A stretch of 64,000 bases of DNA from Bradyrhizobium sp. AZCC 2176 (GTDB lineage Bacteria > Pseudomonadota > Alphaproteobacteria > Rhizobiales > Xanthobacteraceae): the NCBI RefSeq assembly GCF_036924645.1, contig NZ_JAZHRX010000001.1, positions 5,359,501-5,423,500 on the forward strand, written 5' to 3'. The position numbers were made by a program, and so were the translations under genes. Shown here in pieces: positions 16,676 to 25,705 of this stretch (position 1 is its first letter; each line of letters opens with the position of its first letter). The notes beneath the pieces were generated by a model that did not search any database, was not told the DNA's origin, and saw nothing but the letters and a program-made list of their open reading frames with translations.

Positions 16676-17059
16676 CTACCCCGGCGGCGTCACCGAAATC
16701 CGGGCGCAGTCGCGGCGGCCCATCAGGACGCAATCCTGGGTCTTGCGGAGATCAGCGATGCTCACGGCGAGCCAGATGCCGATCGCGGTCAACGCCACCG
16801 TGAAGGCGAGCGCGGCGATATTGGCGAGCATCCGATGACGGAAATCATCGCCCTCGTCACGCGGCCGCTCGTAGCGGGACAGATCGTTCGCTGCAGGCGG
16901 CGTGTTAGTGTTGGGTGTGTTGGTGTTGGGCGTCTTGGCGTTGGGCGTCTTGGCCGGATCGGATTCGTCCCGCCGGGTCGGCGGGTGAGCGGAGGTGCGC
17001 GGCCGGAACTTGAGCACGATGTGCTCATCGTCCGAAATGATGGGCCGCTGGGTTTTCAC
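16676..17059 (-). CDS. Small single-pass membrane protein with TPNxx repeats
   Basis: This 127-residue protein of unknown function has a polar N-terminal half holding a Thr/Pro/Asn pentapeptide repeat (about residues 38-55), a conserved-looking RHRMLANIAALAF lead into one transmembrane segment (about 75-100), and a C-terminal tail with two Cys (DCVLMGRRDC). The start appears to be GTG at 17059 and the ribosome binding site is weak. Coding is supported by a single long frame with a clean membrane helix. No domain is recognised. Confidence 0.6.
   Translation of the reverse strand: MKTQRPIISDDEHIVLKFRPRTSAHPPTRRDESDPAKTPNAKTPNTNTPNTNTPPAANDLSRYERPRDEGDDFRHRMLANIAALAFTVALTAIGIWLAVSIADLRKTQDCVLMGRRDCARISVTPPG
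16901..16955. repeat. 15-base in-frame tandem repeat
   Basis: About three and a half copies of a 15-base unit (variants of TTGGGCGTCTTGGCG and TTGGGTGTGTTGGTG on the plus strand) encode TPNAK/TPNTN pentapeptides in the minus-strand membrane protein. The unit length keeps frame, so copy number could vary without breaking the gene. Confidence 0.75.
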
Positions 17060-17184
17060 TGCTGCCGGTCCGCGAGAATTCCTGCGCCTTTCTTAGCACG
17101 ACGGCAGCACTTCCAACATGAAATCTTGCCGCGGGGCAGCCATCCATCCGCGCAACGTCTGATGGAACCTGCTGTGCTCGGCGG

Positions 17185-17679
17185 CTACGTCGGGAGTTTG
17201 TCCGACGAGGAGCCAGCAGGCGGTTCCTGCTCGGTCTCGTCCTTGCCGCCAAGCTTCTTGTGTAACCACGGTTCAATTCGGCCGCCAACCGTCAGGACCG
17301 CGAAGGTCATGACCAACGCGATAATGACCAATCGCCATTGTCCGAGGCCGCAGACAATTCCGATGCAGGCTGCCAGCCAGGTGCAGGCGGCACTGGTGAG
17401 CCCGCGGACCCTGAAATGCCGTCCCGCATGGACAATGACTCCGGCGCCAAGAAAACCGATCCCGGTCAGGATTCCCTGCATCACCCGGCTGCCCGCGTCC
17501 GAAACGGTTCTGCTCTCGTCGGAATGGACCGGCACCAGGAGCATGGCGGTCGCCAGGCTGACGAGCGCGAGCGTCTTCAGCCCGATCGGCTTTCCCTGCA
17601 GATCGCGGTTGAGACCGATCAGGCCACCCGCCAGTGTGGCGACGCCAAGACGTACTATGATGTCGGTCCAGTCCAGCAA
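17185..17679 (-). CDS. MgtC/SapB-family membrane protein
   Basis: This 164-residue protein has several transmembrane helices and the MgtC/SapB signatures GGLIGLNRDLQGKPIGLKT near the N-terminus and GIGFLGAGVI (about residues 72-81) mid-protein. MgtC relatives are inner-membrane proteins linked to growth at low magnesium and, in some bacteria, to F-ATPase control. The start is probably TTG at 17679, eight bases after GGAGG. The protein is shorter than Salmonella MgtC and lacks the long C-terminal cytoplasmic domain, so it is closer to SapB-type members. Confidence 0.85.
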   Translation of the reverse strand: MLDWTDIIVRLGVATLAGGLIGLNRDLQGKPIGLKTLALVSLATAMLLVPVHSDESRTVSDAGSRVMQGILTGIGFLGAGVIVHAGRHFRVRGLTSAACTWLAACIGIVCGLGQWRLVIIALVMTFAVLTVGGRIEPWLHKKLGGKDETEQEPPAGSSSDKLPT

Positions 17680-17701
17680 CGCGAAAACCTCCGGCGTCGG
17701 C

Positions 17702-18280
17702 CTATTTCGGCAACCGCCCCATCATGTAGAACTCGTCGTTCGGGCGCATCGCGGTGACGTTGGCCAGCCGGTTCGACAGCGCAAAGAAGGCCGCGATCGC
17801 CGTGATGTCCCAGATGTCGTCGTCGCTGAAGCCGTGGCCGGCCATTTCCGCAAAATCCGCCTCCGAAACCGTGTTGGCTTCCTGGCTCACCTTCATGGCG
17901 AAGTCGAGCATGGCGCGCTGCCGCGGCGTGATGTCGGCCTTGCGGTAGTTAACCGCGATCTGGTCGGCGATCTGCGGGTTCTTGGCCCGGATGCGCAGGA
18001 TCGCGCCATGCGCGATCACGCAGTAATGGCACTGGTTGGCGGCGGAGGTCGCGACCACGATCATCTCGCGCTCGGCCTTGGTCAGCCCGCCATCCTTCTC
18101 CATCAACGCGTCGTGATAGGCAAAGAAGGCACGGAATTCGTCGGGACGATAGGCGAGCGTCAGGAAGACGTTCGGGACGAAGCCGGATTTCTCCTGCACC
18201 GCGAGGATCCGGGTGCGGATATCCTCCGGCAGCTTGTCGATGGCGGGCGGCTGAAATCGTTGGGTGGCGGGCTTGGTCAT
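17702..18280 (-). CDS. AhpD-like peroxidase-related protein
   Basis: This 192-residue carboxymuconolactone decarboxylase/AhpD-fold protein has the redox motif NQCHYCVIAHG (CxxC with following His, about residues 85-95). It resembles the 'uncharacterized peroxidase-related' group, expected to reduce peroxides using the Cys pair. I start at ATG 18280; the frame opens 16 codons earlier without support. It lies 22 bases before mgtC-like in the transcription direction, so the two may be co-transcribed. The substrate is unknown. Confidence 0.85.
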   Translation of the reverse strand: MTKPATQRFQPPAIDKLPEDIRTRILAVQEKSGFVPNVFLTLAYRPDEFRAFFAYHDALMEKDGGLTKAEREMIVVATSAANQCHYCVIAHGAILRIRAKNPQIADQIAVNYRKADITPRQRAMLDFAMKVSQEANTVSEADFAEMAGHGFSDDDIWDITAIAAFFALSNRLANVTAMRPNDEFYMMGRLPK

Positions 18281-18391
18281 GAAAGGTTCCGGCTTAAGGC
18301 TGCGCAAAGCGGCGTTGGCCGGAACCATATAGCGTTTTGGGCTGAGGTGGATACCGGCCCGCGCGAAGAAATCACGCGAGCCTCGCGGCTG

Positions 18392-20173
18392 CTAGCGCAG
18401 CGGCTTTTTCAGGAGCGAGAACCGGTCGGGATCCAGTCCCATCGAGGGCTGCAGCATCGGCGCTTCCACCGGCGTCATGATGCGGGCGGCAGGCCGGTCG
18501 CTGATCGAGGGATCGTTCGGCACGTCGCGATGCGAGGTGGCGCCGCGCCAGCGGTCCAGCACGGCGGAGACGAAATGCATGTCGTGGCCGGCGGTAACCG
18601 AGGGCACGGTCGCAATGGTGGCTTCGCTGCGCGGCAACTGATGGACCGGAACTTCCTTGAAGCGCAGGCGGGTCGGCAGCGCCACGCCTTCGCCGAAGGC
18701 CAGCACCTCGCGGGTGCCGAGCGAGGGCACGAACGACAGCAGGTTTGCAGCGGCGTCAGAGACCGCCGAGCGCAACAGCGCCTGGTCGCGGTCGTTGGCA
18801 AGGCGCATCGCAAACAGCGTGTTGCACTGGGAGATGATGGTGGCGTCGAGTTCGGCCGGACGCTGGGTGACGAGGCCGAGATAGACGCCGTATTTGCGGC
18901 CTTCCTTGGCGATGCGCGAGACCGCCTTGCGGGTCGGGCCGAAGCCGATGTTGCGATCGGCCGAGGCATAACGGTGCGCTTCCTCGCAGACGAACAACAG
19001 CGGCGATACGCCGTCGCTCCACAGGCCGAAATCGAACGCCATGCGGCACAACACCGACACCACGGAATCAACGACTTCGGCGGGGAAGCCGGCGAGCTGC
19101 ATGATGGTCATCGGCCGGCCGTTGGCAGGCAGGCGGAACAGATGGCTGATGACTTCCGCCATAGTGTCGCCGCCGACATTGGCGTTGTCGAACATGAAGG
19201 TGTAGCGCGGATCGTTGCGCACGGTTTCGATGCGCGAAATCAGCTTGTGATAAATGATGCGCGAGGAGCGGTTCTCCAGCTTGCCCATCCGTTCGTCGAT
19301 CAACGAGATCAGATCGACCAGCCGGTACGGCACCGGCGTATCGACGGTATAGACGCCGGACTTCGGGTCGATGCGCTTGAGCCCGAGCCGGTCGGAGTTC
19401 TGATACTGGGTGTAGATGCCCTTCGCCATCGGAATGACTTCGGCGAGGATGTCGAGCTCTTCGGGCACGCCCGGGCGGCCGCCGAACAGTACGTCGACGA
19501 TTTCTTCGAAATTGAACAGCCAGAACGGCAGTTTCAGGTTGCGCGGGTTGAGCACCAGCGCGCGGTCGCCGAAGCAGCGGCCATACTCGTTGTGGACGTC
19601 GAGCAGGAAAATCCGCAGGTTCGGCCGCGCTTTGAGAATCTCGTTGAGCAGCAGCGACACGCTGGTCGATTTGCCGACGCCGGTGGAGCCGAGGACGGCG
19701 AAATGCTTGGAGAGCATTTCCTCAACGTCGACATAGGCGATCACCGACCGGTCCTGCTGCAGGGTGCCGACATTGATCTGGTCCGAGCCGCTCGGCGCGT
19801 AGACCGTGCGAAGGTCCTGGGCGGTGACGAGGTCGACGGCGTCGCCGATGGTCGGATAGTTGGTGACGCCACGCTGGAATTTAGGGCGCTCGCCGCCGGA
19901 AATTTCGCCGAGCAGATCGACCGACGCGCTCGCGATATAGCTGTCCAGGTTCGGCAGATCCTCGCACGACACTTCGGTGATCATCGCGATGATGGTGGAA
20001 CCGGCGCAACGGATGCTGATGAAGCGGCCGACGGTGGCGCGCACTTCGGTGACGGGCATCGGGCCCGCGGCCAGAAGTCCGACCCGGGCGAGGGAGCCGC
20101 GCACGGAAATCACACGTCCGAAGGATGTCACGGTGTTGAACCTGGATCTCATGAATTGGGGTCTGACCTGCAT
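18392..20173 (-). CDS. HerA/DUF87-type ATPase
   Basis: This P-loop ATPase of about 593 residues has an N-terminal HAS-barrel-like beta domain (about 1-110), Walker A GSTGVGKST (about residue 155), Walker B LLFVCEEAH, and the late motif ITQRPAELD/VTQRPAELD region typical of HerA/FtsK hexameric translocases. HerA usually works with the NurA nuclease in DNA end resection; no NurA gene is adjacent, which is usual for bacterial HerA-like proteins of this type, so the partner is unknown. Three in-frame ATGs (20188, 20173, 20152) are possible; none has a strong ribosome binding site and I list the middle one. Confidence 0.82.
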   Translation of the reverse strand: MQVRPQFMRSRFNTVTSFGRVISVRGSLARVGLLAAGPMPVTEVRATVGRFISIRCAGSTIIAMITEVSCEDLPNLDSYIASASVDLLGEISGGERPKFQRGVTNYPTIGDAVDLVTAQDLRTVYAPSGSDQINVGTLQQDRSVIAYVDVEEMLSKHFAVLGSTGVGKSTSVSLLLNEILKARPNLRIFLLDVHNEYGRCFGDRALVLNPRNLKLPFWLFNFEEIVDVLFGGRPGVPEELDILAEVIPMAKGIYTQYQNSDRLGLKRIDPKSGVYTVDTPVPYRLVDLISLIDERMGKLENRSSRIIYHKLISRIETVRNDPRYTFMFDNANVGGDTMAEVISHLFRLPANGRPMTIMQLAGFPAEVVDSVVSVLCRMAFDFGLWSDGVSPLLFVCEEAHRYASADRNIGFGPTRKAVSRIAKEGRKYGVYLGLVTQRPAELDATIISQCNTLFAMRLANDRDQALLRSAVSDAAANLLSFVPSLGTREVLAFGEGVALPTRLRFKEVPVHQLPRSEATIATVPSVTAGHDMHFVSAVLDRWRGATSHRDVPNDPSISDRPAARIMTPVEAPMLQPSMGLDPDRFSLLKKPLR

Positions 20174-20581
20174 TATGGTCGGCCGCAAATAGCGAAACGG
20201 TTAAACAGGGGCGGTTTCGCATCGGCTAAATCTGCGGCATCTCGGTCAGGATTCGTTTTTGCGAAAGAGTCCCGTCAGCACCGTCGAGCCTCAGTTGCGC
20301 TGAAAAATAAGGGCTTTCTTGCATTCCCGGCCGCGCGCTGTGCCGGCTTCGAATTAATCATTCGTTTACCACTTCGGACGAGAGGAGCCGCCCTGGGGCC
20401 CCGGCTCGGTAACCTCCGATTCCGGATCGCGGATTGGCGCCAATGCGTGTGCAAGGTAACCGATTGCTAACCGCAAGTTGTAACGCGCCTTCCATCAGTG
20501 TTGCGTAATACTACCACGGGACGCGCGATCAGCAGTCTTACATTCGTACCGGACCGTTGTCGCATTCTAAAGGCACGTCGG
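20174..20581. other. Divergent intergenic region between HerA-like and GGDEF-EAL genes
   Basis: These roughly 400 bases should contain both promoters. They carry a direct repeat TAACCGATTGCTAACCG (two TAACC copies 10 bases apart, about 20456-20472) that could be a binding site for an unknown regulator. The GGDEF-EAL frame extends upstream to 20498, but that part has no ribosome binding site. Confidence 0.45.
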
Positions 20582-22492
20582 GTGAGCAACGAGGGTGGTC
20601 ATCAAATATCGGGCGGTTCGGTCGGTTCTGCGCAAGGGGGCGGAACGGTCAAACTGCTTGCGGTGTGCGGGGGGCTGCTCGCGGCGATCGTTGCGGCCGA
20701 CTTGGCGACATCGGCATGGAGTCTTCGCGAACGCGTGTTGCTTGCGATTGTCGCCGTGCTTGCCGTTGCCGCCGGACTGCTGCTGCGACGTGATCGATTG
20801 ACCGACCGGCGGCTGGCGGCGGAGCGGCGCCAGCTCTCGATTGCCGTGAACAACATCCCGCAAGGTCTTGTTCTCTATGATGCATCGGCGCGGATCATCA
20901 TTTGCAACCAACCCTATCTCGACATGTTCGGACTGTCGCCCGATGTGGCCAAGCCCGGCTGCACCATGCAGCGGCTGATCGCTCACCGGAAGGAAACCGG
21001 ATCGTTCGATGGCGACGTCGATGAATTCTGCAACGCGATCATCCAGACGGTGTCGCTCGGCGAGGCAACGCGCCAGTTGACGGAAGCGCCGGGTGGCCGG
21101 GCGATCGAAATCATCAACCGGCCGCTGAAGGGCGGCGGATGGGTCGCGACCATCGAGGACATCACCGAGCGCCGCCGCGCGGACGAGAAGATCGAGCATC
21201 TGGCGCACTACGACGGCTTGACCGACCTGCCGAACCGGATCCAGTTCAGCGAGCGGCTGGAACGCGCGCTCAGGGCGATACGGCCGGGCGAGCAACTGGC
21301 GGTGCTCTACATCGACGTCGACGAGTTCAAAAGCATCAACGACGCGCTCGGCCATCCGATTGGCGACGAGTTGCTCAAGGGCGTCGCCGAGCGGCTGCGC
21401 GGTTGCCTCAAGGAAACCGATGTTGCGGCCCGGCTCGGCGGCGATGAGTTCGCCGTCATTCAAACCGCTATCAAGGACCGGTCGGAAACTACTCGGCTCG
21501 TTGATGAAATCCATTCGGCGATCAGGCAGCCCCTGGCGTGCATGGGGCATCTGATCACCACCGATGCCAGCATCGGAATAGCGCTTGCGCCCGGTGACGG
21601 GGTGGACCTCGACCAGTTGTTGAGGAATGCGGACCTCGCGCTCTACGGCGCCAAGGCCGACGGACGGCGCACCTACCGCTTCTTCGAGGCCGGCATGGAT
21701 CAGCGCGCCAAAGCGCGGCGCAGCCTGGAGTTCGAGCTGCGTCAGGCGATCAACAACGGCGGCCTCGAGACCTACTATCAGCCGGTGGTCAACATCGAGG
21801 ACGGCAAGATCTCATCCTGCGAGGCGCTGTTGCGGTGGCGGCATGCCGAACGCGGCATGATCTCGCCGGCGGAATTCATTCCGGTTGCGGAAGACAGCGG
21901 CCTGATCAATCAGCTCGGCCTGTGGGTGCTCAATACCGCCTGCGCGGAGGCGGCCACCTGGCCGGACCATGTCCGCGTCGCGGTCAACGTCTCGCCGGTG
22001 CAGTTCAGGAGCCCGTCGCTGGCATTGAACGTGGCGGCGGTGCTCGCGGCGTGCGGCCTTCCGGCAAGCCGGCTGGAGCTCGAGATCACCGAGGCCGTGC
22101 TCATTCGCGACGACGAGGCGGCGCTCGACATGCTGCACCAGTTGCGCAAGCTCGGCGTCCGGATCGCGCTGGACGATTTCGGCACCGGCTATTCATCGCT
22201 CAGCTACCTGCAGCGTTTTCCATTCGACAAGATCAAGATCGATCGCTCCTTCATTCGGGATATCGCCGGTCCGGGCGCGTCCTCGACCATCGTCCAGGCG
22301 GTGGTGAACATCGCGGCGGCCAGCGACATGACGACGACGGCGGAGGGCGTCGAAACCGAGCAGCAGATGAACCTGCTGTACATTCTCGGCTGCACCGAGA
22401 TGCAGGGCTATTTGTTCAGCCCCGCGATACCGGCCGCCGAGGTGAGGCGGCTGTTGCACTCGCACCGCGGCAAGGCGATGTCGGCGGCTTGA
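20582..22492 (+). CDS. Membrane-anchored PAS-GGDEF-EAL cyclic-di-GMP protein
   Basis: This protein of about 636 residues has two N-terminal transmembrane helices (about 20-75), a PAS-like sensor (about 90-200, beginning LSIAVNNIPQGLVLYD), a GGDEF diguanylate cyclase domain with intact GGDEF (about 298), and an EAL phosphodiesterase domain with EALLRWRH, DDFGTGYSSL, KIDRSF and AEGVETE. The cyclase inhibitory site (RxxD) before GGDEF reads KETD, so product inhibition may be weak. Both catalytic sets look complete, so net activity cannot be predicted. GTG 20582 after AAAGG is my start. Confidence 0.88.
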   Translation: MSNEGGHQISGGSVGSAQGGGTVKLLAVCGGLLAAIVAADLATSAWSLRERVLLAIVAVLAVAAGLLLRRDRLTDRRLAAERRQLSIAVNNIPQGLVLYDASARIIICNQPYLDMFGLSPDVAKPGCTMQRLIAHRKETGSFDGDVDEFCNAIIQTVSLGEATRQLTEAPGGRAIEIINRPLKGGGWVATIEDITERRRADEKIEHLAHYDGLTDLPNRIQFSERLERALRAIRPGEQLAVLYIDVDEFKSINDALGHPIGDELLKGVAERLRGCLKETDVAARLGGDEFAVIQTAIKDRSETTRLVDEIHSAIRQPLACMGHLITTDASIGIALAPGDGVDLDQLLRNADLALYGAKADGRRTYRFFEAGMDQRAKARRSLEFELRQAINNGGLETYYQPVVNIEDGKISSCEALLRWRHAERGMISPAEFIPVAEDSGLINQLGLWVLNTACAEAATWPDHVRVAVNVSPVQFRSPSLALNVAAVLAACGLPASRLELEITEAVLIRDDEAALDMLHQLRKLGVRIALDDFGTGYSSLSYLQRFPFDKIKIDRSFIRDIAGPGASSTIVQAVVNIAAASDMTTTAEGVETEQQMNLLYILGCTEMQGYLFSPAIPAAEVRRLLHSHRGKAMSAA

Positions 22493-22546
22493 AACGCCGG
22501 GCGCGGCTTGCTATCGACGGTGAGGCAAAAATAAGAACAGGGCAGG

Positions 22547-23836
22547 GTGGACCGCGATGAATCGCGACAACGCATCTTGAGCGACCCGGCGCGACATTCC
22601 GCGCTCGCACCATTCCAGATCAGGAACTACCGCTTTCAATGGCCCGCCGATCTGCTCACCTCGTGGGCGTTCGAGATGGAGACGCTGATTCTCGGCTGGT
22701 ACGTGCTGGTCGAGACCGGTTCGGTGCTGTTGCTCACTCTGTTCGCCTCGCTCGGCTATGTCGGTACGTTGGTCGCGCCGATGTTCGGCGTCGTCGGCGA
22801 CCGGATCGGTCACCGCGATCTCTTAGGCATGATGCGCGCCACCTATGCGGTGCTGGCTACCGTGCTGATGACGCTGGTGCTGTCGGGCCAACTTGCACCG
22901 GTCTATGTCTTTATGGTCGCCGCCGTGATGGGGATCGTCCGGCCATCGGACCTCGGCGTGCGCGGCGCATTGGTCGCGACCATCATGCCGCATGGCCAGT
23001 TGGTCGGGGCGATCAGCATATCGCGCACGACGATGGATACCGCGCGCATCGCCGGCGCGCTGAGCGGCGCCGGCTTGTTTGCCGCACTCGGCATGGGCCC
23101 GGCCTATGTGGCGATCGTCTGCCTTTATATTACCGCTAGCGCGCTGACGCTGCGCATCGTGGCGCCGGTAAAGCCGAGTGCGGCGGGCGAGGCTGTCAGC
23201 GAGGCGTTGCAGCATTCGCCGCTGCGCGACCTCAAGGAGGGTGTTGCCTATTGCTGGACCACGCCGCGGATGCAGGCCGCGCTCTGGGTGGCGTTCCTGG
23301 CCAATTTGACGGCGTATCCGCTCTCCAACGGCTTGCTGCCGTACATCGCCAAGGCAATCTACGGCACCAACCAGACCGGGCTTGGATATCTGTCGGCGAG
23401 TTTCGCGATCGGTTCGCTGGCCGGCTCGATCGTGCTGAGCCTGATCCGCGATATCAGGGTGGCGCGGCTGATGATCGGCGCCACCGTCGTCTGGTACGCG
23501 ACGCTACTGATCTTCGTGCAGATGCAGACGGTGCCGACGGCAATCCTGTGCCTGGTGGTGGCGGGTTTCTCGCAAAGCCTCGCCATGATCTCGATTGCCG
23601 TCATCCTGATGCGGACCGCGAGCGAGAATTTCCGCGGCCGGGTGATGGGCGTGCGCATGATGGTGATCTATGGCCTGCCGATCGGCCTGTTGGCCGCCGG
23701 CAGCCTGATCGACGAGATCGGATTTGCGGCGACCGGCACGCTCTACGCGGCGGCCGGCCTCGCCTTGATGCTGGCGGTCGCGCTGCACTGGCGCGCCGAT
23801 CTATGGCACGTGCACGCGCCGGCGAATGCGCGGTGA
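22547..23836 (+). CDS. MFS transporter, EntS-like
   Basis: This 429-residue major facilitator protein has about 11-12 hydrophobic segments. NYRFQWPADLLTSWAFEME at the N-terminus and GDRIGHRDLL (loop 2-3 motif, about residue 85) match the EntS/DUF894 branch, whose known members export siderophores or drugs. The start appears to be GTG at 22547 after AGGGCAG; an ATG is not available in frame. It ends 27 bases before a convergent Bug-protein gene. The substrate is unknown, and no siderophore synthesis genes are near. Confidence 0.85.
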   Translation: MDRDESRQRILSDPARHSALAPFQIRNYRFQWPADLLTSWAFEMETLILGWYVLVETGSVLLLTLFASLGYVGTLVAPMFGVVGDRIGHRDLLGMMRATYAVLATVLMTLVLSGQLAPVYVFMVAAVMGIVRPSDLGVRGALVATIMPHGQLVGAISISRTTMDTARIAGALSGAGLFAALGMGPAYVAIVCLYITASALTLRIVAPVKPSAAGEAVSEALQHSPLRDLKEGVAYCWTTPRMQAALWVAFLANLTAYPLSNGLLPYIAKAIYGTNQTGLGYLSASFAIGSLAGSIVLSLIRDIRVARLMIGATVVWYATLLIFVQMQTVPTAILCLVVAGFSQSLAMISIAVILMRTASENFRGRVMGVRMMVIYGLPIGLLAAGSLIDEIGFAATGTLYAAAGLALMLAVALHWRADLWHVHAPANAR

Positions 23837-23863
23837 TCCGACTGGCGAAGTCCGCGTAATCGC

Positions 23864-24841
23864 TCACTGCACCTTGATATTCGCTTCTTTCAGTACCGGC
23901 TCCCACTTAGCGGCCTCGGCGCGCATGAAGGCGTCGAAATCCCCAGGCGCATTGCCGACCGACGTGGCGCCCATTTTTTCCAGCGCAGTCAGGACCACCG
24001 GATCTTTCAAGGCGGCGGCAAGGTCGGCGTGGATCTTGGCGACCAGCTCAGGCGCCATGCCGGCGGGGCCGAGAAAACCCCACCAGACCGAGGCGTCATA
24101 GCCGGGGATGCCGGCCTCCGCGACGGTTGGAACATCTGGCAATGCCTTCGAGCGCTGCGCCGTCGTCACCGCTAAGGCGCGGACCGCATTGCCTTCGAGC
24201 TGGCCGACCACCTCGGGCAGCGGATTGACGCTCATGGGAATCTCGCCGGCGATGACGGCGGTGAGCGCAGGGGCGCCGCCCTTGTAGGGGATCGACTGGA
24301 TCTTGACCTTGGCCATGTAGTTCAGAAGCTCGCCGGCGAGATGGGCCGAGGTGCCGTTGCCGGACATGCCGTACGATAATGACTCCGGCTTTTCGCGCGC
24401 AGTCGCCAGCAACTCCTGCAAATTCTTCACCGGACTGTTTTTGGACACCACGATCGCGAGCGGCGAATAGGCGATCTCGCTGATGGCGGTAAAGTCCTTG
24501 AAGGTGTCGTAGGGCAGTTTTGGATAGAAGAACTGGTTCAGCGGATGGCCGCTTGCGACCAGGATCAGCGTGTAGCCATCCGGCGCCGATTGCGTGAGCG
24601 CCTGCGACGCGATGATGCCGCCGGCACCCGGCCGATTTTCGATGACCGGCTGCTGCCCCCAGGTTTTCGACAGCGATTGCCCGAGCGTGCGCGCCAGTAC
24701 GTCGACGGCGCCGCCGGCGGCGTAGGGCACCAGGATGCGCACGGGCCTGGTCGGGAACGGCTCCGCATAGGCGTGCGTGGCCGCCAGCGAAAGCGTGGCG
24801 GCTGAGAATACGGTGCGCAGGATCTTGCTGAAAACGGACAT
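23864..24841 (-). CDS. Bug/TctC-family binding protein
   Basis: This 325-residue periplasmic receptor has a Sec-type signal (cleaved after THAYA, about residue 26), mature start EPFPTRPVRILVPYAAGGA, then ENRPGAGG, PDGYTLIL and a GTSAHLAGELL segment, all Bug-family hallmarks. AGAGGAAGG lies upstream of ATG 24841. It is divergent from a TetR gene that heads an aromatic catabolic cluster, and a palindrome lies between the two. It may therefore bind an aromatic or dicarboxylate substrate of that pathway. No TctAB permease genes are near. Confidence 0.9.
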   Translation of the reverse strand: MSVFSKILRTVFSAATLSLAATHAYAEPFPTRPVRILVPYAAGGAVDVLARTLGQSLSKTWGQQPVIENRPGAGGIIASQALTQSAPDGYTLILVASGHPLNQFFYPKLPYDTFKDFTAISEIAYSPLAIVVSKNSPVKNLQELLATAREKPESLSYGMSGNGTSAHLAGELLNYMAKVKIQSIPYKGGAPALTAVIAGEIPMSVNPLPEVVGQLEGNAVRALAVTTAQRSKALPDVPTVAEAGIPGYDASVWWGFLGPAGMAPELVAKIHADLAAALKDPVVLTALEKMGATSVGNAPGDFDAFMRAEAAKWEPVLKEANIKVQ

Positions 24842-24890
24842 GCGGGGCGCCTTCCTCTGGAATAGGATTTTTGTTGACTAGACCTTATCA

Positions 24891-24908
24891 TTTGTACAAA
24901 CGTACAAA
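24891..24908. promoter_or_regulatory. Candidate TetR operator
   Basis: TTTGTAC-AAAC-GTACAAA is a perfect 7-bp inverted repeat with a 4-base spacer. It lies between the divergent Bug-protein gene (24841) and TetR gene (24934), 26 bases before the latter's start. Symmetry and position suggest autoregulation and control of the divergent gene. Confidence 0.6.
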
Positions 24909-24933
24909 ACTCGAGAGCAGAAAGCAAATTGCC

Positions 24934-25659
24934 ATGACGCGAAATCCCAACATGCGGGAAGCCATCCTGAGCGCGGCCGAGCTGTTGTTCTCGACGCGCG
25001 GCTTCAATGCCGTGTCGATCCGCGACATCGCGCTGGAAGCCGGCGCCAACCCGGGCAGCATCACCTATCATTTCAAAAGCAAGGACGGGCTGCTGCTTGA
25101 AATCTACAAGCGCCATTGCGGGCCGATGAACAAGCGCCGCATCGAGTTGCTGGTGGCGGCACGGCGCGTGCGCGACGTTCGCGACCGGCTGGAAGCGATC
25201 GTGCGGGCCTATGTGCAGCCGGCGTTTTCATCCAGCAGCGATCTCGCCGGCGGCGGCGCTCGGTTCACGCGGCTGCGTGCCGTGATGTCGGCCGAAGGCA
25301 ACGCCGTGGTGGGCCGCATCATCGCCGAGATCTTTGACGACACCACCAACGCCTTCATCGAGGCCATCGAGGAAAGCCTGCCGCATCTGCCGCGGACGAC
25401 GATCGTGTGGCGGTCGCAATTCCTGCTCGGCGCACTCTATTATACCCTCGTCAGCCCGGAGCGGGTCACGAGGCTCTCTCGCGGCGAGGCCGACGGCGCC
25501 GACATGGCGGAAGCGATCGAGCAACTGGTCACCGCAACGGTGGCCTCGTTGCAGGCGTCCGACGTCGATCACATCGACACTGCATCCCTTCGGACGAAAC
25601 CAGCCCAGCCGCCGGCAAAAGGCGCCGCTGGCAAGCGGAAAGAAAATCCGGCTTCATGA
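24934..25659 (+). CDS. TetR-family regulator of the aromatic catabolic cluster
   Basis: This regulator of about 241 residues has an N-terminal TetR helix-turn-helix: FSTRGFNAVSIRDIALEAG then NPGSITYHFKSKDGLL (about residues 20-55). The C-terminal region (about 150-225) resembles the TetR_C domain of PsrA-like members. ATG 24934 is preferred because the upstream frame (from 24871) covers the operator palindrome. It is the first plus-strand gene of the cluster, 46 bases before the LigI-like gene, and it probably responds to an acid or CoA-linked intermediate; the ligand is unknown. Confidence 0.88.
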   Translation: MTRNPNMREAILSAAELLFSTRGFNAVSIRDIALEAGANPGSITYHFKSKDGLLLEIYKRHCGPMNKRRIELLVAARRVRDVRDRLEAIVRAYVQPAFSSSSDLAGGGARFTRLRAVMSAEGNAVVGRIIAEIFDDTTNAFIEAIEESLPHLPRTTIVWRSQFLLGALYYTLVSPERVTRLSRGEADGADMAEAIEQLVTATVASLQASDVDHIDTASLRTKPAQPPAKGAAGKRKENPAS

Positions 25660-25705
25660 CTATCGAGTTGCCGTGAAGCGCGACCAAAACACTGCAGAAG
25701 GCACC

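Noticed and set aside
16905..16955. CRISPR-like short repeats
   Set aside because: The units are 15 bases, contiguous and in frame within a coding gene, without spacers.
16667..20470. Plus-strand open frame of 1267 codons
   Set aside because: It runs antisense to four well-supported minus-strand genes (membrane protein, MgtC-like, AhpD-like, HerA-like) and the gaps between them. Long antisense frames are expected in high-GC DNA, and the translation has no family similarity or membrane or domain pattern.
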